In this document: piece after piece, positions 16,250 through 24,359 of the stretch
Position numbering within the stretch: position 1 is the first letter of the stretch
Layout of the letters: every line of letters starts with the position of its first letter
NCBI GenBank assembly: GCA_021463865.1
Contig: JAJTXY010000016.1
Location: 26,796-90,795, forward strand
Direction: 5' to 3'
DNA length: 64,000 nucleotides
Source: Anaerolineae bacterium
Lineage (GTDB): Bacteria > Chloroflexota > Anaerolineae > Aggregatilineales > J027
Program-made: the position numbers and the translations under genes
Notes under the pieces: model-generated
Databases searched by the model: none
What the model saw: the letters and a program-made list of their open reading frames with translations, nothing else
What the model was told of the DNA's origin: nothing

Positions 16250-17212
16250 CGACTGCTGAAAATCTGCGCCGACGGGTAAACCTGCCAACGCAGTCGCCAT
16301 CTGTACAGCGCGGCGAATGGCCTGTGCCGTGATTTCGGCTGCATACGCCCCAATCAAACTGACGTTGGCCGGGCCAGCACTGCCTGTCGCCAGCGCAAAA
16401 ATGGTATCGCCGTCCATTAAGGTATGAGCAGGACGAACGGCACGCGCTACCCCATCTTGAGACATTTGTGCGACCTTGTTGGTTTCTTCTTTAGTCAATT
16501 GGGCATTGGTCGCTACTACTCCGATAATAGTGTTGGCACTTGGGGCGAGATTGGCAAGCGTGCGTAGCGCGTTCAAACTGCCTGCAAAGGATTTCCCTTC
16601 CGGCGGCTGACGTACCCCGGCGAGGATTTGACCTTTTTCATCTACTACATCCCCGACGGCATTGACAACCATCAAAGCAGCGACACGGATGCCGTTATCG
16701 AGTTCAATGATGGCTGTCCCGATGCCTGATTTACAAGCGAATTCTATCCCATACATCCCGCCGACTCTTGCGCCTGTACCCGCGCCAACACACCCCTCGG
16801 TTACAGAATCAGCGGAAGCATTTACGCAGGCGGCATAACCCATTGCGGCATCGGGGCGGATGGCCGGATTGCCCACATCGAGGTCAAAAATAATAGCGGC
16901 GGGGACGATAGGGACAACCCCTACCCGCACATCAAAGCCGATGCCGTGTTCTTCCAGATAACGCATGACCCCATCGGCAGCATTGAGGCCATAGGCACTG
17001 CCCCCGGCTAATAAAACGGCGTGGACATGCTGGACAAGGTGCATGGGGCGCAAAAGGTCAGTTTCACGAGTTCCGGGTGCGCCACCCCGCTGGTCAATGC
17101 CCCCCACCGTGTTGGGGGGACACAAAATCACGGTGCAACCCGTAGGCCCGTCCAGATTTTGGGCGTGACCCACTCGCAGACCTTGAATGGCTGTGAGTGT
17201 TTGATTTTCCAC
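16241..17212 (-). CDS. P1 (S58) family autoprocessing peptidase, NylC/DmpA-like
   Basis: The protein has about 323 residues from the GTG at 17212, which has GGGAG eight bases upstream; TTG codons further out (17233) lack this. The N-terminal nucleophile fold is recognisable from LRVGHAQNLDGPTGCTVI, VLLAGGSAYGLNAADGVM and GCVGAGTGA. The self-cleavage and nucleophile site appears as Asn-Thr at about 227-228 (SANTIIGVVATNAQLTKEE), as in the nylon oligomerase NylC rather than Gly-Ser as in DmpA. Family members act as aminopeptidases, beta-peptidases or amide hydrolases. The substrate here is unknown. No signal peptide is seen. Confidence 0.85.
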   Translation of the reverse strand: MENQTLTAIQGLRVGHAQNLDGPTGCTVILCPPNTVGGIDQRGGAPGTRETDLLRPMHLVQHVHAVLLAGGSAYGLNAADGVMRYLEEHGIGFDVRVGVVPIVPAAIIFDLDVGNPAIRPDAAMGYAACVNASADSVTEGCVGAGTGARVGGMYGIEFACKSGIGTAIIELDNGIRVAALMVVNAVGDVVDEKGQILAGVRQPPEGKSFAGSLNALRTLANLAPSANTIIGVVATNAQLTKEETNKVAQMSQDGVARAVRPAHTLMDGDTIFALATGSAGPANVSLIGAYAAEITAQAIRRAVQMATALAGLPVGADFQQSLK

Positions 17213-17230
17213 TGATCTTGCTCCCACCAA

Positions 17231-17257
17231 CAAACAGGGCGCTGGTGTCTGCGCCCT
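17231..17257 (-). terminator. Intrinsic terminator of the S1-domain gene
   Basis: AGGGCGC (17236-17242) and GCGCCCT (17251-17257) form a perfect 7-bp stem with an 8-base loop, 13 bp past the stop of the minus-strand S1-domain gene. On that strand the stem is followed by GTTTGTTGG, a short T-rich tail. It separates that gene from the co-directional peptidase gene. Confidence 0.72.
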
Positions 17258-17269
17258 TCACTGACAGAC

Positions 17270-18253
17270 CTAGCGCCGTAAACTTAAGCCCAAACGACGA
17301 CCCGGCCCATCAATGTGCAAGATTTTGGCTTTGACGGTTTGACCTTCACGCACCACATTAAAGGGATGCAGAAAATGACCCTCGGCCAGTTCGGAAATAT
17401 GCACCAAACCTTCGAGGCCATTTTCAATGCAGACAAAAGCGCCAAAATCTACCACATGGGTAATGATCCCTTCGACCTCGCTGCCGACTTGGTAACGTTT
17501 TTCGACGGTTTCCCAAGGGTCAGGTTGGAGGCGTTTGACACTGAGGGCGATGCGGCCTTCGGTGGGGACAACATCGAGTACATGGACTTTGATGGTTTGT
17601 CCACGTTCCAGAATGTCAGCAGGATGACCCACGCGACCCCAACTCAGTTCACTGATGTGAATCAACCCTTCGAGGCCACCGAGATCAACAAATGCTCCAA
17701 AATGGCATAAATTGGTGACGATGCCTTGACAGACATCACCGGTTTTTAGGTTCTGTAACACTTGGTCACGTGCCCCGGCATTAGCTTGTGCTGCACGTTC
17801 CGAAAGAATCAGGCGGCTTTGTACGCGATCTAATTCAATAATGCGTAAACGGAGTGTCTTGCCCAAATAACTCATAAGGGCCTGACGGCGAGTATTGGGG
17901 GATTCATGATCTGAAGGGAATTCGACAAGCTGACTGGCCGGAACAAACCCGCGTAGGCTTGCCCATTCGACGAGTATACCCCCTCGGTTGTAGCCAATCG
18001 CTGCTAATTCGACCACCGTATCCGAACGAAATACTTGTTCAACTTGTTCCCAATCGGCGGATACGCCCGAACCACTCCCCTCTTCATCAAACTTTGAAGC
18101 AAAATCGTCTTTGGCTGAATACCCTTTACCATTCGTACCGTTTTGAGGTATTCCCCCTATCGCAGTATCAGCCTCAGCCAGCAACGCCGTCCAATAACTT
18201 TCATCTGGCGGCGGAGCGGGGGCCGTATCGTAGCGACGTACCTCCGTAGACAT
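17270..18253 (-). CDS. S1 RNA-binding domain protein (ribosomal protein S1-like, three S1 domains)
   Basis: The protein has about 327 residues from the ATG at 18253, which has GGAAGG five bases upstream. An acidic/Pro-rich leader of about 80 residues precedes three S1 OB-folds. The first is divergent (ILVEWASLRGFVPASQL). The second (GIVTNLCHFGAFVDLGGLEG ... LIHISELSWGRV) and third (GIITHVVDFGAFVCIENG ... VHISELAEGHF) are canonical. Ribosomal S1 in non-enteric bacteria often has three or four domains, so this could be the S1 orthologue or an accessory RNA-binding protein. It has its own promoter and terminator. It ends at the last beta strand (RRLGLSLRR). Confidence 0.85.
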   Translation of the reverse strand: MSTEVRRYDTAPAPPPDESYWTALLAEADTAIGGIPQNGTNGKGYSAKDDFASKFDEEGSGSGVSADWEQVEQVFRSDTVVELAAIGYNRGGILVEWASLRGFVPASQLVEFPSDHESPNTRRQALMSYLGKTLRLRIIELDRVQSRLILSERAAQANAGARDQVLQNLKTGDVCQGIVTNLCHFGAFVDLGGLEGLIHISELSWGRVGHPADILERGQTIKVHVLDVVPTEGRIALSVKRLQPDPWETVEKRYQVGSEVEGIITHVVDFGAFVCIENGLEGLVHISELAEGHFLHPFNVVREGQTVKAKILHIDGPGRRLGLSLRR

Positions 18254-18331
18254 AAGACCTTCCTTGTAACCCAACTCAAAGCAATTGCGCGTTATTTATC
18301 TCCGAATCATATGAAATTCCGCAAATTGTGA

Positions 18332-18360
18332 ATTATAGGAGCCACGCATGGCAGAGTCAA
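18332..18360 (-). promoter_or_regulatory. Sigma-70-type promoter for the S1-domain gene
   Basis: On the minus strand TTGACT (18355-18360) and a perfect TATAAT (18332-18337) are separated by exactly 17 bp, about 80 bp upstream of the ATG at 18253. The rest of the 18254-18428 gap shows no other feature and no terminator for the lipoprotein gene. Confidence 0.78.
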
Positions 18361-18428
18361 CCGTAGTGCATTCGTCATGGCCCTCCTCAATAAAACTAGA
18401 GACAGCATCACTCTGCCTCGTGAACCGC

Positions 18429-19862
18429 TTATTGCAAGACTTGCAGTTGGAAATAGTAGGTGACGGTCATATCCGGCCACACAATTTCCACCGAGAGGAT
18501 ATAGGAACCAGCGGCTACTCCCAGATTAAACAACACCACGTTATCGCCTACGCGCGTCTCAGAGGCGAGTGGTTGGAGGGTATCGCGGCTCAGGTAATTG
18601 ATCTCAATGCTGGTCGGGCGTGAACCCTCGATCCGAATATTGGCAGCGGCATTACGGGCAGCCCGAATCGAAGTAGAGGTTGACCCGGTAGCGCTGAAGG
18701 GTTGTTTGACGCACACCAATTCATTGGAGGCGTTGCGGCGACAATAATCGTACCCGACGGGCTGATAGTTGCGTCCCGATACCTTTAATGCCGCAGCAGG
18801 CGGGGCATCTCCCTCAAACACCGAGGTATTGGTCGGGCTGACACCCAGCGTTGGGGTGGCGGTTGGTGTAGAGGTGGCCGTTGGCGGAACAGGCGTCGTC
18901 GGAGAAGGCGTTGGAGTCGAAGTGTTGGTCGGCGTGGCGACGACTTCTGTCACTTCCTCTGTCGGCGTGGCGGTTTCAGTGGCAGCTTCGGTAGCAACCT
19001 CGGTGGCAGGTTCAGTGGCTTCCGCTGTCGCAGTAGTAGCCTCTTCGGTACTGATAGGTTCGGTAGCAACCTCGGTGGGTTCAGCCGTTTCTGTTGGCTC
19101 GGCAGTAGGTTCTTCTGTTGCCTCAGGTGTTTCGGTTACATCACCGCCACTTGCCCCGGTCCCCTCGGTTGCTTGCGGCGTGGCCTCAGTTGGCTCTGGG
19201 GTTGCTTCAACCGTAGCGATTTCGGTAGCGACCTCGGTACTTTCGGCGGTGGCCTCTGACGTTGCTTCGAGAGTAGCCGCCTCGGTTGCCACTTCGGTCA
19301 CTTCAGCGGTGATTTCGGGGGTTGCGGCGGGTGTCGTCACTGCATCCGTTGGTTCGGGGGTGACATTGCCAGCCACTGCCTGACCCACATCTACCGCAAA
19401 CACATTACTGACCGTCGCGCTTGAGCCTTCAATATCGGCATAATAGGCGGTGACATCCAACAAATAGCGTCCACTGGGCAGGGCTAGTACAAATTCGGTG
19501 CTTTGGGCCGGATCAATCTGCATGGTAAACAGCGGGTTTCCGGCGGCATCCATCTCACGCGACGTGATAACCACCTGATTGGGCAGAGCCACACCTTCAG
19601 GATTGGCAATTGCCACTGTCACCGCCTGCCCACCTTGTACCGCTAAGGCCGTTGATGGACTGTCAGCGTTACTGGTAAATTCGCAACTGACATTGTTTTC
19701 ACCTTTGGGCCAGCAGGCAACGGTGCGCAAACCCGCATCGCTTTGTTCGCCTGCCTGTAGACTGAGATTAGGCTGATCGGGTGCGGAAAAATCTTCGCCA
19801 CTCCCACAGGCCGCCAGTATAAAAGTAAACAAAAGAAGCGCTAAAAGGTGTTTTCGATTCAT
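18429..19862 (-). CDS. Secreted lipoprotein with long Thr/Glu/Ala/Pro repeat linker
   Basis: From the ATG at 19862 the protein has 477 residues. It begins MNRKHLLALLLFTFILAACGSG, a textbook lipoprotein signal with the lipidated Cys19. An upstream in-frame ATG (19910) has a better-placed AAAGGAG but would lengthen the signal peptide. After an extracellular beta domain (to about 190), a low-complexity linker of roughly 170 residues is built from variants of TEVATEAAT and TPEPTE. It acts as a flexible wall-spanning spacer. A C-terminal beta-sandwich-like domain follows. I do not recognise a catalytic site. It is probably a surface-exposed structural or binding protein. Confidence 0.75.
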   Translation of the reverse strand: MNRKHLLALLLFTFILAACGSGEDFSAPDQPNLSLQAGEQSDAGLRTVACWPKGENNVSCEFTSNADSPSTALAVQGGQAVTVAIANPEGVALPNQVVITSREMDAAGNPLFTMQIDPAQSTEFVLALPSGRYLLDVTAYYADIEGSSATVSNVFAVDVGQAVAGNVTPEPTDAVTTPAATPEITAEVTEVATEAATLEATSEATAESTEVATEIATVEATPEPTEATPQATEGTGASGGDVTETPEATEEPTAEPTETAEPTEVATEPISTEEATTATAEATEPATEVATEAATETATPTEEVTEVVATPTNTSTPTPSPTTPVPPTATSTPTATPTLGVSPTNTSVFEGDAPPAAALKVSGRNYQPVGYDYCRRNASNELVCVKQPFSATGSTSTSIRAARNAAANIRIEGSRPTSIEINYLSRDTLQPLASETRVGDNVVLFNLGVAAGSYILSVEIVWPDMTVTYYFQLQVLQ

Positions 19863-19942
19863 CAAGAATTTTGGCGTCCGATGGGGTTGTATTAGATAAA
19901 AGGACTGCATCGGGCGCTTGGCTCCTTTCTTTTGAAGTGCGT

Positions 19943-20476
19943 TTAACTGTACCATGCAGGTTGCAGAAATGGCGCAAGGGCCATTCTGATAAGTGCCTCA
20001 TATGCTTCTTGGCGCGAACTTAAGCCGTTGGTCAAGATACCAATCGCACCCTCGGCTTGTTTAGTGTTGTTCTGACCTGTCAGTTGATCCATTGCCGTAC
20101 CAAGCTCAACGCCTTCTCGGATGAGTTCGGCAACGCTGTCGGGCAGGCGGATACACGAACTTCCGCCAATGCCGATCCGTCCTTGATGGTCAACAATGGC
20201 ACACCACGCACAGGTCATCATGCCAAATTCGGTTTCTTGAACGCCCCCCTCTAATCCGATACCCATTTCGGCTTGGGTCGCGTGCATTGCGGCGGTGGCT
20301 CGATTGAATGCTCCCCGGCGAGTTTCTTCATCGCCAATCGGCATGACCCGCACATTAGATTCCACCGAAATCGGTATAAACTCAGCCTGTGGATAGAGGG
20401 CTGACAGGACACGCTGGCTTGCGTTACACTTAACCGGATTTGTTGACCCAATGGCGATACGCGCAATATGCATCAT
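19943..20476 (-). CDS. yjjX: Inosine/xanthosine triphosphatase, DUF84/YjjX family
   Basis: The 177-residue protein has the DUF84 start IAIGSTNPVKCNAS, the internal GDEETRRGAFNRA, the family signature MGIGLEGGV, and C-terminal EGAIGILTNGLSSRQEAYEALIRMAL. YjjX-type enzymes hydrolyse damaged or non-canonical purine nucleoside triphosphates (ITP, XTP), keeping them out of nucleic acids. Length is normal. ATG codons at 20476 and 20473 are both possible starts. A perfect minus-strand TATAAT lies at 20497-20502, close to the start, implying a very short leader. The gene diverges from rqcH. Confidence 0.87.
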   Translation of the reverse strand: MMHIARIAIGSTNPVKCNASQRVLSALYPQAEFIPISVESNVRVMPIGDEETRRGAFNRATAAMHATQAEMGIGLEGGVQETEFGMMTCAWCAIVDHQGRIGIGGSSCIRLPDSVAELIREGVELGTAMDQLTGQNNTKQAEGAIGILTNGLSSRQEAYEALIRMALAPFLQPAWYS

Positions 20477-20600
20477 TTTTTGGACGTTAAAATAGAATTA
20501 TACGATTGTGGGGCATTGTAGCATCAGGTTAAAGAAAACACCAATTATCTGATTTGTCCGATTTTGTCCATTTGTTACTTGTTATGAAGCAGGACCGTTT

Positions 20601-22328
20601 ATGACGATTGATACATTCACCACCGCCGCTTTAGCAGACGAATTTAATGAACTGTTGGTGGGCGGGCGGGTCCAAGATACAGTGCAGCTTGACCATGATA
20701 CGTTTGGGTTGGAAATTTACATTAACCGCGAACGGCGCTATTTGCTGTTGTGTGCTGAAACCACCGCTCCACGTGCGCTGATTACACCGGAAAAATTGCG
20801 GCGGGGGGTGATGTCGCCATCTACAATGGGTTTACTCATTCGCAATCGCTTAGAGGGTATGAAACTCATCGCGGTACGTCAACCGGCATGGGAACGGGTG
20901 CTGATCTTTGATTTTCTGGATGAGACAGGCGAAGTCCAGTTGATTCTGGAAATGATTGAACGGCGGGCGAATTTGCTGCTGGTCGAAAATGACATCATCG
21001 CGGATTGTGTGCGGCGCGTCGGGGCGGACGAAAATCGCTATCGGGTCAGTTTACCCAAACATCCCTATGTGCCGCCGCCGCCGATGGAAGGTAAGACCCA
21101 TCCGGCTGATCTTAATCCCAAAGTGCTCAATACCTTACTCATGCGTGAACCCGATCAAAAAGCATGGTCGGTGCTGGTCAAAAACGTGTATGGATTTAGC
21201 CCGTTCCTTGCCAAAGAAGCCATTTTCCGCGCTTATGGTCGGGTAGATATGCGGGCCTCAGAAGTTAACCCCTATGGTCTGGATGCGGCGTGTGGGTCGT
21301 TTTTGCGCTCACTGCTGCGGAATGAATGGCAACCGGGGGTAGCAGTTGGTGAAGATGGGCAGGTTTTGGGTGTGGCGGCCTATCCCCTGACCCATCTCGG
21401 CGAGTGGGAAACAATGCCGTCCATCAGCGAAGCCCTCAGTTCGTATTATGGGCGATTGGAAGGCGGGGCAGTGTATGAGGCGGCACGCGAACCCATCCGG
21501 CTGCAAATCCAGAACGCGCAAAAGAAACTGGAACGTAAGTTGGGGTCGCTGAAAAAATCACTGGTGGAACGGGCCGATGTTGAACATTTGCGGATGGCAG
21601 GTGAATTGCTGCTGGCCTATCAATACAATATCCAAAAGGGACAAACGCTGTTTGAGGCCGAATATGAAGTAGACGCCCCCCCGCTGAAAATCAAACTTAA
21701 TCCGGATTTGTCGCCACTGGATAACGCCAAAGCCTATTTTGAGAAATATGAAAAGGCCAAGCGTGGACGCCAGCAAGTGCCGGAGTATATCGCACAGGTG
21801 GAACACGAAATCGAATTCCTTGACCAATTGGCGACTGACCTTGATTTGGCGGAAAACTGGCAGGATATTGGCGAAGTGCAAGAAACGCTCATGAAAAAAG
21901 GATTCTGGCAGGGGAAAAAAGTCCAGCATCCCAAAGGGGGGCAATCCGGGCCACTGCGCTATGTCACACCCGACGGCTTTGTGATCTGGATTGGGCGGAA
22001 TGCGCGGCAAAATGAAGATGTGACCTTTAAAAAAGGCGAGGATGTGGATATTTGGATGCACGCACGCGGCGTTCCGGGTTCGCATGTGGTCATCAAAACG
22101 AATGGGCGAAAAGTGCCGCAGGCAGTTTTGGAACAGGCCGCCCGATTTGCCGCCTATTACAGCAAACTCCGCAGTGAGGAAAAAGTGGACATCATCACGG
22201 CGGAGCGTCGGCAAGTCCGCAAATTAAAGGGTGGGCATCCCGGTCAGGTGTTGGTGCGCGAGGAATTGGGGAATCTGCGGGTTAAGCCGATGGCTGTGCC
22301 GGAAAAAAAGGACAAGGGCGAGTTCTGA
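20601..22328 (+). CDS. rqcH: NFACT-family ribosome quality control protein RqcH (Rqc2/FbpA-like)
   Basis: The 575-residue protein has an N-terminal NFACT-N domain (about 1-200, with LLLCAETTAPRALITPE and ILEMIERRANLLLVE), a coiled-coil middle (270-440), and a C-terminal NFACT-R/DUF814 domain (about 450-560: YVTPDGFVIWIGRNARQN, DIWMHARGVPGSHVVI). Bacterial RqcH binds obstructed 50S subunits carrying peptidyl-tRNA and directs alanine tailing of the stalled chain for degradation. The length and domain order are normal. A clear AGGA lies 6 bases before the ATG. The usual partner RqcP (an S4-domain protein) is not adjacent. Confidence 0.9.
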   Translation: MTIDTFTTAALADEFNELLVGGRVQDTVQLDHDTFGLEIYINRERRYLLLCAETTAPRALITPEKLRRGVMSPSTMGLLIRNRLEGMKLIAVRQPAWERVLIFDFLDETGEVQLILEMIERRANLLLVENDIIADCVRRVGADENRYRVSLPKHPYVPPPPMEGKTHPADLNPKVLNTLLMREPDQKAWSVLVKNVYGFSPFLAKEAIFRAYGRVDMRASEVNPYGLDAACGSFLRSLLRNEWQPGVAVGEDGQVLGVAAYPLTHLGEWETMPSISEALSSYYGRLEGGAVYEAAREPIRLQIQNAQKKLERKLGSLKKSLVERADVEHLRMAGELLLAYQYNIQKGQTLFEAEYEVDAPPLKIKLNPDLSPLDNAKAYFEKYEKAKRGRQQVPEYIAQVEHEIEFLDQLATDLDLAENWQDIGEVQETLMKKGFWQGKKVQHPKGGQSGPLRYVTPDGFVIWIGRNARQNEDVTFKKGEDVDIWMHARGVPGSHVVIKTNGRKVPQAVLEQAARFAAYYSKLRSEEKVDIITAERRQVRKLKGGHPGQVLVREELGNLRVKPMAVPEKKDKGEF

Positions 22329-22338
22329 TTTATTCCCA

Positions 22339-22359
22339 CACGGGGCTAAAGCCGCCGTG
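22339..22359 (+). terminator. Hairpin downstream of rqcH (GGCTAAAGCC-type)
   Basis: CACGG (22339-22343) pairs with CCGTG (22355-22359) and an inner GGC pairs with GCC around a TAAA loop, just 11 bp past the rqcH stop. The following bases (CTGAATTTAGG) are not a T run. It may terminate inefficiently or be a copy of a dispersed GGGGCTAAAGCC repeat. Confidence 0.45.
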
Positions 22360-22405
22360 CTGAATTTAGGCTAAAAAGGAAGGTTAGGGGGTGTATCAAA
22401 ATTGC

Positions 22406-22996
22406 TCATTCTTGGAGCACAATATCCAGACTGCGTAAGAGGGAAATCGCTTCGGGGAGGGAGAATTTGGTCTTTTTGAGGGTGTTGGCGGTGGCATCAA
22501 TTGTGTAGTTGGACGCGCCCGTGAAATCGGCTTTGGTCAGGTCGGTATGCAAAAAGCGGCTGTCGGCAAAATCGGTGTCGGTGCAATTGGCCTCAGTCAA
22601 AATGGTATCGGCAAAATCTACCTCATGGGCAAGGCATTTTCGCATGACGACCCGCTGCAATTTGATGGCGCGGAAATTGGAATAACTGAGGTTGCATTCG
22701 ACAAAACTGACGGAACTCATGGCCTCCCACACGGCCTCGACCCACACAATGCCAATCATTTTGCAGCGTTCAAACTGGACTTTGGTAAATGAACTCCCCT
22801 TGACCGTGACCAGACTCAAATCACAATCTACGAAGTGGCAGTCAATGAATTTGCAGTTTTGCAAATGGGCCTCGGTGAATGAGCAGGCAGTGAAGGTGCA
22901 GTCTTGAAAGGTGATACGCTGGACGGTTTCGTTGACAAAAGTCTCTTTGCGAAATGTCCGGTCAAAATATTCGGATTGCTCAGACAATTGGCTCAT
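22406..22996 (-). CDS. Pentapeptide-repeat-like protein
   Basis: The protein has 196 residues from the ATG at 22996 (MSQLSEQSEYFDRTF). It is largely degenerate pentapeptide repeats with the pattern A/C-x-F/L-x-x, for example FQDCTFTACSFTEAHLQN, FIDCHFVDCDLS and TDTDFADSRFLHTDLTKADF. These form a right-handed quadrilateral beta-helix. Cysteine is unusually common at the inward-facing positions. Such proteins are structural or bind other proteins, and some mimic DNA. The gene overlaps the upstream DUF2007 gene by 17 bp, so the two are translationally coupled. No specific function can be assigned. Confidence 0.8.
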   Translation of the reverse strand: MSQLSEQSEYFDRTFRKETFVNETVQRITFQDCTFTACSFTEAHLQNCKFIDCHFVDCDLSLVTVKGSSFTKVQFERCKMIGIVWVEAVWEAMSSVSFVECNLSYSNFRAIKLQRVVMRKCLAHEVDFADTILTEANCTDTDFADSRFLHTDLTKADFTGASNYTIDATANTLKKTKFSLPEAISLLRSLDIVLQE

Positions 22997-23309
22997 CAGG
23001 GGTGTCGTCCTCATCATCATAATCATCAGGAAATTGGATGGCGGGTTCGTCAATTAGCGGCGGGGTTTCATCTTCGGCTAAAAGGGCCATTGCTTCGGCT
23101 TCGTAGGAGGTGGGAACGAGGACACGAATTGCGCCAATGCCAATCGTAATGCCCATCGCACGCGCCGCACCGTCCTGTTGGATAAATACCGGGATTTCGG
23201 CTGTCCGCAAGAGACCCGCGATTACTTCCGCCTCAAAAGAACTGGTGCAATCCGCGATCACCGACCATGATTTTTGGGGTGGTTGACGACGGGGGTGTAG
23301 AAATCGCAT
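22980..23309 (-). CDS. DUF2007-type small signal-transducing domain protein
   Basis: The protein has 109 residues from the ATG at 23309, directly after the kinase stop. Longer starts would overlap the kinase gene deeply. The core (WSVIADCTSSFEAEVIAGLL ... TAEIPVFIQQDG ... GIGAIRVLVPTSYEAEAM) matches DUF2007, a ferredoxin-like fold described as a putative signal-transducing protein. A highly acidic tail (PDDYDDEDDTPDEP) follows. It sits downstream of a sensor-kinase operon. Its molecular role is not established. Confidence 0.78.
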   Translation of the reverse strand: MRFLHPRRQPPQKSWSVIADCTSSFEAEVIAGLLRTAEIPVFIQQDGAARAMGITIGIGAIRVLVPTSYEAEAMALLAEDETPPLIDEPAIQFPDDYDDEDDTPDEPIV

Positions 23310-23310
23310 T

Positions 23311-24327
23311 TTAATGACCATCCCCATAACAGGGCAACATGACGGTGAAGGTTGTGCCTTGATTGACCTGACTCTCCACCCAAATGCGTCCGCCGTGCTG
23401 TTCGACAATGCTCTGGACAATCGAAAGCCCCAAGCCCGTGCCTACCGTTTCGCTAACAACATTGCTGGCGCGGTAGAACTTGCTGAAGATATAGGGTTGA
23501 TCTTCGGGCAGCACCCCAATGCCAGTGTCCGACACAATCAATAATACAAAGTCGCTTTCTGAGGTGAGTTCCACGGTGATGCGTCCACCCGCCGGAGTGT
23601 ATTTAATGGCGTTATCGAGGAGTTGATGGACGAGTTGGCGTAGCTGGATGGGGTTGCCCAGCACAAAAGGTAATTTTTCGGGTGCGTAAAATTCGACCTG
23701 CTGATATTTCTCGTTGATTTGCTGGTGCAATCCTTCCAACGCATATTGCACCATCATCTGCATTTGTACGGCTTTGCGATCTGTCTCCAAGACCGCGCCG
23801 ACCTTTTCGAGTTCCTGCAAATTATTGAGGAGGGCGGTGATGGAATGCACGCTGAAAATGATACGTCCGATGAAATTGCGCTGTTGGTCATTCAGCGGCC
23901 CCATACGCTCCAATAACTCGATGTAGCCGATGATGGCGGTCAGGGGTGAACGCACATCGCGGGTGACGGCGCCAACAAATTCATTACGCAGGCGGCTGAG
24001 TTCTTTGAGGTTGGTGATGTCTTGCATCATAACCAACGACCCCACCCCCGGTAATTCCACCCTCTCAGCGCTGTAGACCTGATTGCGCTCGGTGAAATTG
24101 ATCTCACGGCGGGTATGTTGCCCTTCGCCTTCGGTTAGGAGCGCCAAAATATCGGGGTTCTTGATGATGCGGCGGAGGGCTTGACCGATGGTAGAAGCGC
24201 TGCCCAGTCCAAATAGATGGGAGGCGGCTTGATTGCAGAACAAAATATGCTCGTGATGGTCAATGGCAATCACGGGGGTATTCACATTTTGAAGCAAGAT
24301 GTCTAGTGCGTTAATCGTGCCCACCAT
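23311..24327 (-). CDS. PAS-domain histidine kinase lacking the phospho-acceptor histidine
   Basis: This 338-residue cytoplasmic protein has a PAS domain (about 5-105), a HisKA-type dimerisation helix pair and an intact HATPase domain (N-box LLDNAIKYTPAGG, G1 SDTGIGV, G2 GTGLGLSIVQSIVEQHGG). The H-box reads FVGAVTRDVRSPLTAIIGY, where families have S-H-D/E-L-R. The histidine position is Arg123, encoded CGC (plus-strand 23959-23961). It therefore cannot autophosphorylate in the usual way, although ATP binding looks intact. It lies 32 bp downstream of a receiver-GAF gene in the same operon and may act as a regulator or phosphatase. Confidence 0.86.
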   Translation of the reverse strand: MVGTINALDILLQNVNTPVIAIDHHEHILFCNQAASHLFGLGSASTIGQALRRIIKNPDILALLTEGEGQHTRREINFTERNQVYSAERVELPGVGSLVMMQDITNLKELSRLRNEFVGAVTRDVRSPLTAIIGYIELLERMGPLNDQQRNFIGRIIFSVHSITALLNNLQELEKVGAVLETDRKAVQMQMMVQYALEGLHQQINEKYQQVEFYAPEKLPFVLGNPIQLRQLVHQLLDNAIKYTPAGGRITVELTSESDFVLLIVSDTGIGVLPEDQPYIFSKFYRASNVVSETVGTGLGLSIVQSIVEQHGGRIWVESQVNQGTTFTVMLPCYGDGH

Positions 24328-24359
24328 TTAAAACAAGCTGTTCCTTCCAATAGCCGCCC

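Noticed and set aside
18348-18623. Plus-strand 91-residue frame spanning the gap upstream of the S1 gene
   Set aside because: It runs into the lipoprotein coding region on the other strand, has no ribosome site and overlaps the S1 promoter.
18769-19383. Plus-strand Val/Ser-rich frame (204 residues) antisense to the lipoprotein gene
   Set aside because: It results from the Thr/Glu/Ala repeat codons read backwards. The minus strand encodes a clear lipoprotein signal and linker.
21558-22214. Minus-strand frame of 218 residues inside rqcH
   Set aside because: It lies wholly within the conserved coiled-coil and NFACT-R region of rqcH and resembles no family.
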